Of a stretch of DNA of 64,000 nt, positions 1 to 8,276 are shown piece by piece. Under the pieces are notes generated by a model that worked only from the letters and a program-made list of their open reading frames with translations, did not search any database and was not told the origin of the DNA. The stretch's first letter is position 1, and every line of letters begins with the position of its first letter. This stretch comes from Janthinobacterium sp. PC23-8 (GTDB taxonomy: Bacteria; Pseudomonadota; Gammaproteobacteria; Burkholderiales; Burkholderiaceae_D). Both the position numbers and the translations under genes were made by a program. Where the stretch lies: assembly GCF_002250505.1 (NCBI RefSeq), contig NZ_NJGY01000004.1, positions 423,672 through 487,671 of the forward strand, in the 5' to 3' direction.

Positions 1-328
1 TGACACTATTTCGCTTGTCGCGAAGCCGTAGATTATAGCAAAGAATCTATGTACTGCCAAAGATATTTACCGTGGAGTAAAAGTCTCTTTATAACCCAAG
101 ACCCCGAAGCCGTTCTAGCGTCCTTGCTCCACAAGCACATCAGCAAACATTTTAAACCCCCAAACCCCGGCACAGGCACTTCGGGCCAAGCGGGCCTGAA
201 AAACGTCGAGGGCAAGGCGCAGCGACGACGACAGTACGAATAGTACGGCTAGGAGCTGCAACGCCGCCATCGGCGTTTTCTCAGGCTCGCGTCTACGGCC
301 CGCCATTTTTAGGCTTTTACGCCTTGCT
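1..328. other. intergenic region at window edge; possible dispersed repeat
   Basis: No gene is supported here; the short open frames lack a ribosome-binding site and recognisable product. From about 165 to 300 lies a GC-rich stretch with short mirrored elements (GTAC-GAATA-GTAC near 234-247, and GCAACGCCGCC nearby) downstream of acs. Its look, a block whose translations resemble spurious leucine/arginine-rich hypotheticals, resembles dispersed intergenic repeats of Oxalobacteraceae genomes. That is an impression from general knowledge; no second copy is present in this window. Confidence 0.3.
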
Positions 329-2329
329 TTACGACGTCTCTTTCAGCTGATCCAGGATGGCCGGATTTTCCAGCGTGGAAACGTCCTGCGTGATCGTCTC
401 GCCCTTGGCCAGCACGCGCAGCAGGCGGCGCATGATTTTGCCGGAGCGGGTTTTCGGCAGGTTGTCGCCGAAGCGGATCTCTTTCGGTTTTGCGATCGGG
501 CCGATTTCCTTGCCGACCCAGTTGCGCAGCTCCAAGGCCAGTTTCTTCGCTTCCTCGCCGGTCGGGCGCGCTTGCTTGAGCACCACGAAGGCGCAGATCG
601 ATTCGCCTGTCGTGTCGTCCGGGCGGCCCACTACCGCCGCTTCCGCGACCAGCGGGTTGGCGACCAGGGCCGATTCGATTTCCATCGTGCCCATGCGGTG
701 GCCGGAAACGTTCAGCACGTCATCGATGCGGCCCGTGATCGTGAAGTAGCCGGTGTCCTTGTTGCGGATCGCGCCGTCGCCGGCCAGGTACATCTTGCCG
801 CCCAGCTCTTCCGGGAAGTAGCTCGACTTGAAGCGCTCGGGGTTGTTCCAGATCGTACGGATCATCGATGGCCATGGGCGTTTCACCACCAGAATGCCGC
901 CCTGCCCGTTCGGCACGTCATGGCCCGCTTCGTCGACAATGGCAGCCATAATGCCTGGCAGTGGCAAGGTGCACGAACCCGGCACCATTGGGGTGGCGCC
1001 TGGCAGCGGCGTGATCATGTGGCCGCCGGTTTCGGTTTGCCAGAAGGTGTCGACGATCGGGCATTTTTCGCCGCCGATGTGTTTGTAGTACCACATCCAC
1101 GCTTCGGGGTTGATCGGCTCGCCCACCGTGCCCAGCAGGCGCAGGCTGGACAGGTCGTAGTGCTGCGGATGGACTTTCGGGTCCACGTCGGCCGCCTTGA
1201 TCAGCGAACGGATGGCCGTCGGCGCCGTGTAGAAGATGCTGACGTTGTGCTTTTTGATGGTTTCCCAGAAGCGGCCCGCGTTCGGGTAGGTCGGGATGCC
1301 TTCGAACACCACTTGCGTGGCGCCGACGGCCATCGGGCCATAGGCGATGTAGCTGTGGCCCGTCACCCAGCCGATGTCGGCCGTGCACCAGAATACGTCG
1401 TCGGGCTTGATGTCGAAGCTCCACTTCATCGTCAGCGCGGCCCACAGCAGGTAGCCGCCGCTCGAGTGCTGCACGCCTTTCGGGGTGCCGGTCGAGCCGG
1501 AGGTGTACAGAATGAACAGCGGATGCTCGGCATCGACCCATTCCGGCTCACACTGCGCGCTCTGGCCTTCGACCAGCTCGTGCAGCCAGGTGTCGCGGCC
1601 CTCGACCATGTTCAGGGCGCTGCCGGTGCGCTGATAGACGATCACGTTTTTCACGCACTCGCAGCCGCCCAGCGCCAGCGCTTCGTCGACGATGGATTTC
1701 AAGGGCAGCTTCTTGCCGCCGCGCAGTTGTTCGTCGCCGGTGATTACCGCCACGGCGCCGGCGTCGATAATGCGTTCCTGCAAGGATTTGGCCGAGAAAC
1801 CGCCGAACACCACCGAGTGGGTGGCGCCGATGCGCGCGCACGCCTGCATGGCGGCCACGCCTTCGAGCGACATCGACATATAAATAATGACGCGGTCGCC
1901 CTTGGCGATGCCCTTGGCTTTCAGGCCGTTGGCGAACTTGCAGACTTTTTCGTGCAGTTCTTTATAGGTTGCCTTGGTGACGGTGCCGTCGTCGGCTTCG
2001 AAGATGATGGCGGTCTTGTCGCCCAGGCCGTTTTCAATGTTGCGGTCCAGGCAGTTGTACGACACGTTCAGCTGGCCGTCTTCGAACCATGTGTAGAACG
2101 GCGCGTTGTCTTCGTTGAGGGTGCGGGTAAAGGGCTTTTTCCAGCTCAGGTTTTCGCGCGCCAGCCTGGCCCAGAAGCCTTCGTAGTCGCGCTCGGCCTC
2201 AAGCACCATGGCGTGATAGGCGTCCATGCCGGAAATGGTGGCCTGCGCGGCAAATTGCGGCGAAGGATCAAAAATGCGGGACTCTTCCGGTCCCTGCTGC
2301 TGCGTTCCTTGGTTTTCTGTAGCGGCCAT
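329..2329 (-). CDS. acs: acetyl-CoA synthetase (AMP-forming)
   Basis: Activates acetate to acetyl-CoA through acetyl-AMP in the cytoplasm, feeding acetate into central metabolism. The 666-residue product has full family length, with the adenylate-forming signature YTSGSTGTPKG in the first half and the C-terminal PKTRSGKIMRR motif. The lysine of that motif is the residue acetylated by Pat-type enzymes in the family. The ATG at 2329 is chosen because GGAG sits six bases upstream; a frame extension to a TTG at 2341 would overlap that site. The gene stands alone, divergent from the UPF0114 gene at 2621, with about 290 bases between them. Paralogous propionyl-CoA synthetases are shorter and differ in sequence, so acs is the better call. 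Confidence 0.95.
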   Translation of the reverse strand: MAATENQGTQQQGPEESRIFDPSPQFAAQATISGMDAYHAMVLEAERDYEGFWARLARENLSWKKPFTRTLNEDNAPFYTWFEDGQLNVSYNCLDRNIENGLGDKTAIIFEADDGTVTKATYKELHEKVCKFANGLKAKGIAKGDRVIIYMSMSLEGVAAMQACARIGATHSVVFGGFSAKSLQERIIDAGAVAVITGDEQLRGGKKLPLKSIVDEALALGGCECVKNVIVYQRTGSALNMVEGRDTWLHELVEGQSAQCEPEWVDAEHPLFILYTSGSTGTPKGVQHSSGGYLLWAALTMKWSFDIKPDDVFWCTADIGWVTGHSYIAYGPMAVGATQVVFEGIPTYPNAGRFWETIKKHNVSIFYTAPTAIRSLIKAADVDPKVHPQHYDLSSLRLLGTVGEPINPEAWMWYYKHIGGEKCPIVDTFWQTETGGHMITPLPGATPMVPGSCTLPLPGIMAAIVDEAGHDVPNGQGGILVVKRPWPSMIRTIWNNPERFKSSYFPEELGGKMYLAGDGAIRNKDTGYFTITGRIDDVLNVSGHRMGTMEIESALVANPLVAEAAVVGRPDDTTGESICAFVVLKQARPTGEEAKKLALELRNWVGKEIGPIAKPKEIRFGDNLPKTRSGKIMRRLLRVLAKGETITQDVSTLENPAILDQLKETS

Positions 2330-2620
2330 GCTGATCTCCAATGTAGTAATTGTTTGCAGATACCATATTCCCGGCGTCTTACGGACGCCTTACAGCCGGG
2401 TTTTTTTCACGCTCCGACACTTACCATACTCGCCCCCATTGACGAGCGTCAAGCGCGCCACGCCACGCCCTTCCCCGCAAATGCCGGTCTGTCAATTTAT
2501 CTTGGGCCGGCTTGTGTTTCATCAAGACCAAGAACTCGACATGGGGGCATGCGCAGTGACTGGCAGCAAGTGTAAAATGTCGGGCATGCTGAAAAAAGCA
2601 TTAATCCCGGGACTCTCCTC

Positions 2621-3235
2621 ATGATCGACCACTCAAACAAGCCCTCCCATACCAAGCTGCACCCCTTGTCTGCTTTTATCTTCATGTCGCGCTGGCTGCA
2701 ATTGCCGCTGTACCTGGGCCTGATCCTTGCCCAATGCGTGTATGTATTTCATTTCTGGGTAGAATTGTCCGACCTGATCGGCGCCGTGTTCGGCAACGAT
2801 GCGGCCTTGCAGCATATCCTTACTGCCGTCGCCGTGCCGGGCAACCCGCTGCCGACCAAGCTCAATGAGGCGACCATCATGCTGGTGGTGCTGGGCCTGA
2901 TCGACGTGGTGATGATCTCGAACCTGCTGATCATGGTCATCATTGGCGGCTATGAAACGTTTGTATCGCGCATGCACCTGGACGACCATCCGGACCAGCC
3001 GGAATGGCTGTCGCACGTGAACGCGTCGGTGCTGAAAACCAAGCTGGCCATGGCCATCATCGGCATCTCGTCGATCCATTTGCTCAAGACCTTTATCAAC
3101 GCCAGCTCCTACAAGATGGACGTGATCATCGCGCAAACCGTGATCCATATGGTCTTCATCCTGTCGGCCATGGCAATCGCCTACACGGACCGCATCATGA
3201 CCGTGACGCAGAACCAGGCCCGCCCACCGCATTAA
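2621..3235 (+). CDS. UPF0114/YqhA family inner-membrane protein
   Basis: A 204-residue integral membrane protein matching the UPF0114 (TIGR00645, YqhA) family in length and layout. There is a first hydrophobic segment at about residues 22-45, two adjacent segments near 85-110 with an IDVVMISNLLIMVIIGGYE-type motif, and two further segments near 140-190. The function of the family is not established. The ATG at 2621 gives a polar N-terminus before the first membrane segment, as in relatives, though no strong Shine-Dalgarno sequence precedes it. It lies 42 bases upstream of fumarase on the same strand and may be co-transcribed with it; that is inference from spacing. Confidence 0.85.
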   Translation: MIDHSNKPSHTKLHPLSAFIFMSRWLQLPLYLGLILAQCVYVFHFWVELSDLIGAVFGNDAALQHILTAVAVPGNPLPTKLNEATIMLVVLGLIDVVMISNLLIMVIIGGYETFVSRMHLDDHPDQPEWLSHVNASVLKTKLAMAIIGISSIHLLKTFINASSYKMDVIIAQTVIHMVFILSAMAIAYTDRIMTVTQNQARPPH

Positions 3236-3277
3236 GCAAGCACCAGTTTTATCCTTCTTATCTATCGCGAGAACACC

Positions 3278-4819
3278 ATGACTGTCATAAAGCAAGAAGA
3301 CCTGATCGAATCCGTCGCCGCAGCGTTGCAGTACATTAGCTACTACCACCCTGCCGATTACATCGAACACCTGGCGCGCGCCTACGAGGCCGAGCAAAGC
3401 CCGGCCGCGAAAGATGCGATCGCGCAAATTTTGACCAATTCGCGCATGTGCGCGGAAGGCAAGCGTCCGATCTGCCAGGACACGGGGATCGTCAACGTCT
3501 TCCTGAAAATCGGCATGGGCGTGCGCTTCGAAGGCTTTACGGGCACGGTTACCGACGCCGTCAACGAAGGCGTGCGCCGTGCCTACAACTTCGACGACAA
3601 CAAGCTGCGCGCCTCCATCGTGGCCGACCCGCATTTCGACCGCAAGAACACCAAAGACAACACGCCAGCCGTGGTGCACATGGAACTGGTCGAAGGCAAT
3701 ACCGTCGACGTGAAAGTGGCGGCCAAGGGCGGCGGCTCGGAAAACAAGTCGAAGATGATCATGATGAACCCGTCCGATTCGCTGGTGGACTGGGTCATGA
3801 AGACGGTGCCGACCATGGGCGCCGGCTGGTGCCCGCCCGGCATGCTGGGCATCGGCATTGGCGGCACGGCCGAAAAAGCCATGCTGATGGCGAAAGAGGT
3901 GTTGATGGAAGACATCGACATGTTCGAGCTGAAACAACGCGGCCCGCAGAACAAGCTGGAAGAACTGCGCATCGAACTGTGCGACAAGATCAACTCGCTG
4001 GGCATCGGCGCGCAGGGCCTGGGCGGTTTGACCACCGTGCTGGACGTCAAAATCATGATGTACCCGACGCACGCCGCCTCGAAACCGGTCGCCATGATCC
4101 CGAACTGCGCCGCCACCCGCCACGGCCACTTCGTGCTGGACGGCTCGGGCCCGGCCTACATGACGCCGCCACCGCTGTCGACCTGGCCTGACGTGAGCTG
4201 GGCGCCGGACACGGAAAAATCGAAGCGCGTCGACCTCAACACATTGACCAAAGAAGAAGTCGCTTCGTGGACGCCGGGCCAGACCCTGCTGCTGAACGGC
4301 AAGATGCTGACCGGCCGCGACGCCGCGCACAAGCGCATCCAGGACATGCTGGCCAAGGGCGAAGCGTTGCCGGTGGACTTCAAGAACCGCGTCATCTACT
4401 ACGTTGGCCCGGTCGATCCGGTGCGCGACGAAGTGGTCGGCCCGGCCGGCCCGACGACGGCCACGCGCATGGACAAGTTCACCGACATGATGCTGGAAAA
4501 AACCGGCCTGATCGCGATGATCGGCAAGGCCGAACGGGGACCGGTCGCCATCGAAGCTATCCAGAAACACCAGTCGGCCTACCTGATGGCCGTCGGCGGT
4601 TCGGCCTACCTGGTGTCGAAAGCCATCAAGGGCGCGAAAGTGCTGGGCTTTGCCGACATGGGCATGGAAGCCATCTACGAGTTCGACGTGGTCGACATGC
4701 CGGTAACGGTGGCGGTGGACGCGAAAGGCACCTCGGTGCACAACACGGGGCCGAAGGAATGGCAGGCCAAGATCGAGCAACTCAATAGCGTCAGCAAGAT
4801 TCCTGTGACGGTTGCTTAA
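3278..4819 (+). CDS. fumA: fumarate hydratase class I, iron-sulfur type
   Basis: Interconverts fumarate and malate in the citric acid cycle with an oxygen-sensitive [4Fe-4S] cluster. The 513-residue protein is a single-chain class I fumarase (N-terminal Fum_A-type domain followed by the C-terminal domain). Three cysteines in conserved settings are visible as likely cluster ligands: Cys66 in ICQDTG, Cys185 in GAGWCPPG and Cys277 in IPNCAATRHGH. The start ATG at 3278 follows GAGAACACC; the ribosome-binding site is moderate. A perfect rho-independent terminator at 4836-4869 follows the gene. The symbol is used in the broad sense, since class I paralogs fumA/fumB cannot be told apart here. Confidence 0.93.
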   Translation: MTVIKQEDLIESVAAALQYISYYHPADYIEHLARAYEAEQSPAAKDAIAQILTNSRMCAEGKRPICQDTGIVNVFLKIGMGVRFEGFTGTVTDAVNEGVRRAYNFDDNKLRASIVADPHFDRKNTKDNTPAVVHMELVEGNTVDVKVAAKGGGSENKSKMIMMNPSDSLVDWVMKTVPTMGAGWCPPGMLGIGIGGTAEKAMLMAKEVLMEDIDMFELKQRGPQNKLEELRIELCDKINSLGIGAQGLGGLTTVLDVKIMMYPTHAASKPVAMIPNCAATRHGHFVLDGSGPAYMTPPPLSTWPDVSWAPDTEKSKRVDLNTLTKEEVASWTPGQTLLLNGKMLTGRDAAHKRIQDMLAKGEALPVDFKNRVIYYVGPVDPVRDEVVGPAGPTTATRMDKFTDMMLEKTGLIAMIGKAERGPVAIEAIQKHQSAYLMAVGGSAYLVSKAIKGAKVLGFADMGMEAIYEFDVVDMPVTVAVDAKGTSVHNTGPKEWQAKIEQLNSVSKIPVTVA

Positions 4820-4835
4820 ACAGGCACTACCATAT

Positions 4836-4869
4836 ACGCCGCGCGGCAACTCCAGCGCGGCGTTTTTTT
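4836..4869 (+). terminator. rho-independent terminator after fumarase
   Basis: The nine-base stem ACGCCGCGC (4836-4844) pairs perfectly with GCGCGGCGT (4855-4863) across a ten-base loop, followed by a run of seven T. It lies 17 bases after the fumarase stop codon and 17 bases before murI, so murI should have its own promoter or depend on read-through. Confidence 0.9.
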
Positions 4870-4885
4870 ATCTTTCCCGCTCTCT

Positions 4886-5737
4886 ATGACTTTGACTTTA
4901 CGCGACGCCGCCATCGGCGTGTTCGACTCCGGCGTCGGCGGCTTGTCCGTGCTGCGCCATATCCGCGCGCAACTGCCGCACGAAGACCTGATCTACGTGG
5001 CCGACTCGGGCTATGCGCCGTATGGCGACAAGACGGAACAGCAGGTGATCGACCGTTCGCTGGCGGTCGCCGCCTACCTGGTGCAACAAGGCGTCAAGGC
5101 GCTGGTGGTGGCCTGCAACACCGCCACAGTTGTCGCCATCAGGGCGCTGCGCGCGCGCTACCCGGAGCTGCCCATAGTCGGCGTGGAACCGGGCCTGAAA
5201 CCGGCCGCCGCCGCCAGCCACAACGGCAAGATCGGCGTGCTGGCCACCGAGCGCACCGTGCGCGGCGACAAGCTGCTGGCCCTGCGCGAGCAGGTCAGCG
5301 CGGCCACCGGCGCCACCTTTATTTTGCAGCCGTGCATCGGCCTGGTCGAACGCATCGAGCAGTGCGCCGTGGGCGATGAACCGGGCGACGCCACCAGCGC
5401 CATGCTGGAACACTATATCGCCCCGCTGCTGGCGCAAGGCGTCGACACCCTGGTGCTGGGCTGTACCCACTACCCTTTCGTGCAGGACGCCATCACCCGC
5501 ACCGTGCTTGCGCATACGCAGCAAGCGGTTACCCTGATCGACACGGGCGACGCCGTGGCGCGCCAGCTGGCCCGCCTGCTCGACGCCAACGGCCTGCGCC
5601 GCGACGCCAACCAGGCGCCGCAACTGCACGGCTACACCACCGCCAGCGTCGAGGCATTGCACACGGCCTTCGCCGGTTTGCTCGGCTGGCATCCGCCGCT
5701 GGCGCAGCTGTCGATCCAGGTGGAAACTGAGGTTTGA
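4886..5737 (+). CDS. murI: glutamate racemase
   Basis: Converts L-glutamate to D-glutamate for peptidoglycan synthesis. The 283-residue protein has the family's usual length. Both catalytic cysteines are visible: Cys77 in VACNTATV and Cys193 in LGCTHYPF. The N-terminal FDSGVGGLSVL motif and the Y-A-P-YG substrate-binding region are also present. The start ATG at 4886 gives the standard N-terminus a few residues before IGVFDSGVGG. It lies between the fumarase terminator and a tRNA-His gene; no functional link to either is evident. Confidence 0.95.
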   Translation: MTLTLRDAAIGVFDSGVGGLSVLRHIRAQLPHEDLIYVADSGYAPYGDKTEQQVIDRSLAVAAYLVQQGVKALVVACNTATVVAIRALRARYPELPIVGVEPGLKPAAAASHNGKIGVLATERTVRGDKLLALREQVSAATGATFILQPCIGLVERIEQCAVGDEPGDATSAMLEHYIAPLLAQGVDTLVLGCTHYPFVQDAITRTVLAHTQQAVTLIDTGDAVARQLARLLDANGLRRDANQAPQLHGYTTASVEALHTAFAGLLGWHPPLAQLSIQVETEV

Positions 5738-5777
5738 AGGCAATCTTTCGAAATATTAAAAAAGACCGCATTTAGAT

Positions 5778-5806
5778 TTGCCACTTCGCCGAGTTCTTTG
5801 TATAAT
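5778..5806 (+). promoter_or_regulatory. sigma-70 promoter of tRNA-His
   Basis: TTGCCA at 5778-5783 and a perfect TATAAT at 5801-5806 are separated by exactly 17 bases, 48 bases before the tRNA gene. This is the best sigma-70-type promoter noticed in the window. Confidence 0.8.
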
Positions 5807-5853
5807 TCGGCACCTGTTCAGCAAAACACGCGCTGAACTAGCAGTAAGACAGT

Positions 5854-5930
5854 GGTGGCTGTAGCTCAGTTGGTAGAGTCCAGGATTGTGATTCCTGTTG
5901 TCGTGGGTTCGAGCCCCATCAGCCACCCCA
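5854..5930 (+). tRNA. tRNA-His (GTG anticodon)
   Basis: The acceptor stem GTGGCTG (5855-5861) pairs with CAGCCAC (5920-5926). The extra G at position -1 (5854) opposite C at 5927 is the identity element of tRNA-His. CCA is encoded at 5928-5930. The anticodon stem CAGGA/TCCTG (5881-5885 with 5893-5897) encloses loop TTGTGAT with GTG at 5888-5890. The T-arm GTGGGTTCGAGCCCCAT is canonical. A promoter lies upstream and a terminator follows. Confidence 0.97.
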
Positions 5931-5950
5931 CAGAATGCGCAGGAAAATCA

Positions 5951-5986
5951 AAGGGTTACATGCTTCGGCTTGTAACCCTTTTTTTG
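5951..5986 (+). terminator. rho-independent terminator after tRNA-His
   Basis: Ten-base perfect stem AAGGGTTACA (5951-5960) with TGTAACCCTT (5971-5980). The inner GC-TTCG-GC forms an extra-stable UUCG tetraloop, and a T run follows. The 3' end of the convergent minus-strand gene lies ten bases beyond, so it may be used from both sides. Confidence 0.9.
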
Positions 5987-5996
5987 TTTTCCGCTG

Positions 5997-7094
5997 TTAA
6001 ACAGGCATGCGCTTGCGATAGCGCAGCAGCCCGAGCAGCGCCAGGCCGGCCACCAGCATCATGGCGCTTGCAGGCTCCGGCACGGCCGACAGGTTGCTGC
6101 TGTAGACAGCCGCGCCATCGACGATACTGAAACCGCTGTCGATACCTTTGCATCCGCTTGCGCCGATGCTCGCGCCATCGCCGCTCGATACATACGATGT
6201 CGCAGAGAACACACCCCCGCAGCCGCCACCGAGGCCGGCCACGCTGGCGTTGGCGCCGATGCTGATATAGTCCCTGGCCAGCACGGTACCGAGAAAGGCG
6301 GCGCCGGCGCCCAGGCTGGCGTAGCCGCCGCTGTTCCAGATGACGCGGTCACTGCCATCGGAATTGATCAGGACGATTTTGGTCGAGGCGCCCGCCACCA
6401 GATAATCACCGATATTGAAGACCCAGGCTTGATTGCCCTTGTTCTGGCCGTCAAGCGTCAGCGTAATGCCTGCCGTGGTCGACAGGTTGGCGGCGCTGAA
6501 CACCCCCGCGTAGAGCGTGGTGTCGGCAATCATGGTGGTGGCCAGCGCGGTGCCTGTGCCCATGCCATTCAATGCGGCCTGGGCATTACCCAGTTGCTGC
6601 GATTGCGCCAGCACGCCGCCCGGCATGCCGGGCAACACCGGCACCGCCGACAGCGTGTCGACGCCATTGGTCCTGCTGCTGGCCGACAGGGTAATCGCGC
6701 CCATGGACTCGACCTTGCCGATCACCTCCGCATTGGCGCCAACCGTGGCCGCCCCGCCGGTGCGCAAATAGCCGCCTACCGATGAGGTGTCGCCGGTGCT
6801 GCCGGCGCCAACGCTCACCATATTGCCAGCCACCCTGGCGTTGGCGCCGATGGTGGCGGCACCGTTGGCGTACAGGCTGCCGCCGACAAGGGAGTGCGCA
6901 CCCGTCGTGGTCACGCCGCCCGACAGCATGTCACCGATGACTGTCGAGTTGGCGCCGGTGGTGACATACGTCTGGCCGAACACCGTCAGGTCATTGAAGG
7001 AGTTGCCCAACAGAGGCACGGCAGTGCTCTGGGCATGAGCAGCGGTACTGCCCAGCACCACCAACAGTAACAGGGTTAATTGAGACGGTTTCAT
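5997..7094 (-). CDS. ice-binding-like (DUF3494) protein with PEP-CTERM anchor
   Basis: A 365-residue exported protein. It has an N-terminal signal peptide (residues 1-22, ending AHAQ). A repetitive region from about 30 to 140 contains many short Gly-Ala-Asn/Val repeats (TTGANSTVIGDM, TIGANARVAGNM, TVGANAEVIGKV) resembling a bactofilin-like beta-helix. A DUF3494-type segment follows at about 200-310 (LTLDGQNKGNQAWVFNIG, GTVLARDYISIGANASVAG). A C-terminal VPEP motif, hydrophobic segment and arginine-rich tail form a PEP-CTERM sorting signal. DUF3494 contains known ice-binding proteins and adhesins; ice binding here is unproven. The ATG at 7094 is chosen because it begins the signal peptide; longer frames add a non-secretory extension. 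The exosortase is not in this window. Confidence 0.75.
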   Translation of the reverse strand: MKPSQLTLLLLVVLGSTAAHAQSTAVPLLGNSFNDLTVFGQTYVTTGANSTVIGDMLSGGVTTTGAHSLVGGSLYANGAATIGANARVAGNMVSVGAGSTGDTSSVGGYLRTGGAATVGANAEVIGKVESMGAITLSASSRTNGVDTLSAVPVLPGMPGGVLAQSQQLGNAQAALNGMGTGTALATTMIADTTLYAGVFSAANLSTTAGITLTLDGQNKGNQAWVFNIGDYLVAGASTKIVLINSDGSDRVIWNSGGYASLGAGAAFLGTVLARDYISIGANASVAGLGGGCGGVFSATSYVSSGDGASIGASGCKGIDSGFSIVDGAAVYSSNLSAVPEPASAMMLVAGLALLGLLRYRKRMPV

Positions 7095-7653
7095 GAATAT
7101 CTTTTTGCGCAACTTGCGCTTGAACAGACGGACCTGCGTGGACCATGGCGGTCTTGAATGGCCCGCGCCGCGAACAGGCGCACGCAGACAAGCCGGCATG
7201 GCTGAGTGATGATGGTGGTTGCCGGATTACATAGCAATCAGGAGAGGCGACACACCTGGCATGAACGATAAGGGCCAGGCCGGCCAATACGACGGCTGGT
7301 CATGGAGGGCACCGGAAGTACCGCGAAGAGTGGGCGGCAAGCTGCGGGAGGTATGTCAGGTATTCCGGCAACGGGGCGAGGTTGCGCAGAGAACGATCAA
7401 GACCATAAGCTGCTCAGAAGCAACAATACAGTAAGCATGGGTTATTAGATATATAAATCCATTGCCTACACTATATTTGGCAAATGAATCGATTTTCACG
7501 CCACACTAACGGCGCGGCGCAAGGGTCAAGCAGTGTGCCATCAGGTTCGGAGAACGGTTCACCAACGCGATTGACCAGTTTTTTTTATGCCATGCACATC
7601 CATGTAAAAAAAGCCGGCATGCAGCCGGCTCTTCGTCTTTTACTTCACGCTGC
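7095..7653. other. intergenic region, no supported gene
   Basis: About 560 bases between the PEP-CTERM gene and the response regulator. It must hold the promoter for the former. A plus-strand frame at 7219-7434 has neither a recognisable product nor a ribosome-binding site and is not called. The stretch near 7440-7480 is AT-rich. A terminator hairpin for the response regulator lies at 7606-7630. Confidence 0.5.
7606..7630 (-). terminator. terminator of response-regulator gene
   Basis: Read on the minus strand, AGCCGGC (7630-7624) pairs with GCCGGCT (7618-7612) around a five-base loop, followed by seven T (7612-7606). It lies 23 bases after the stop codon of the response regulator. Confidence 0.8.
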
Positions 7654-8091
7654 TTATCCCGCCAGCACCGACTGCACCGTCGTCGCCAGGTCTTCGATCC
7701 GCACCGGCTTGACGAGGAAATGGCGGAAGCCTACCGTCAGCGCGTCGTCCATGTACATCGGCAGGCTGTGGCCTGTGACGGCGACCAGCACGGCGTTGGC
7801 CGTGTCGGGGTTATTGCGCAGGCGGCGGCCGATTTCGATGCCGCTGATACCGGGCATTTCGATGTCGAGGTACACGGCGTCGGGCACGCATTGCTTGACT
7901 TGCTCGACCGCCATTTGCCAGTTGCGCACCACCACCACGGAATGGCCAAAGGTCTCCAGCAGCATGGCCAGCGATTCGCCCACTTCCTGGTTATCGTCAA
8001 CCACCAGCAAATTGAGCTTGCGCGGCGGTACTGTTGTCGTGTCTCTACCCTGGCGGCGTTCCGTGGACTGGTTTTCGATGGTTTGGCTCAT
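7654..8091 (-). CDS. single-domain response regulator (REC only)
   Basis: A 145-residue protein made of a phosphoacceptor receiver domain with a short polar N-terminal extension and no output domain. Key residues are visible: the acidic pair Asp32-Asp33 (VVDDNQ), phosphoacceptor Asp76 (LDIEMPG), Thr106 (AVTGHS) and Lys128 (LVKPV). Such proteins act as phosphotransfer intermediates or bind partner proteins, like CheY. The partner kinase is not adjacent. The frame is open upstream to 8247, but that region overlaps the Fur box and promoter area of the divergent receptor gene, so the ATG at 8091 is preferred; no strong Shine-Dalgarno confirms it, and an ATG at 8151 is an alternative. Confidence 0.8.
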   Translation of the reverse strand: MSQTIENQSTERRQGRDTTTVPPRKLNLLVVDDNQEVGESLAMLLETFGHSVVVVRNWQMAVEQVKQCVPDAVYLDIEMPGISGIEIGRRLRNNPDTANAVLVAVTGHSLPMYMDDALTVGFRHFLVKPVRIEDLATTVQSVLAG

Positions 8092-8226
8092 GTCGGTGTA
8101 TTTTCTGGCGTCGTCGAAAACGGCAGTATACAAGAAGGCGCGCCCGGACATCGCACGCGCGTCTTCTGCCGCGCCAGCAAGACGCGTACCACCGCCGCCA
8201 TCGGCGCGCTTTGCCGCATTGACAAA

Positions 8227-8245
8227 GAGAATGAGAATCACTACC
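8227..8245 (+). promoter_or_regulatory. Fur box upstream of FecA-like receptor
   Basis: The 19 bases GAGAATGAGAATCACTACC match 15 of 19 positions of the classical Fur consensus GATAATGATAATCATTATC, and all four differences fall at third positions of hexamers. It ends 31 bases before the receptor start codon, where a repressor would block transcription under iron sufficiency. It could also affect the divergent response regulator. Confidence 0.75.
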
Positions 8246-8276
8246 ATCCAGACCCCTACCCTCCGGAGTCAGCACC

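Noticed and set aside
572..2575. 667-codon plus-strand frame opposite acs
   Set aside because: It is the complementary shadow of acs, rich in His/Arg/Ala/Val with no domain. The minus strand carries a full-length recognised enzyme.
2633..4849. 738-codon minus-strand frame opposite UPF0114 and fumarase
   Set aside because: Histidine/arginine/valine-rich antisense frame typical of high-GC DNA; both plus-strand genes are clearly real.
7219..7434. 71-codon frame upstream of the response regulator
   Set aside because: No ribosome-binding site, no recognisable composition or partner.
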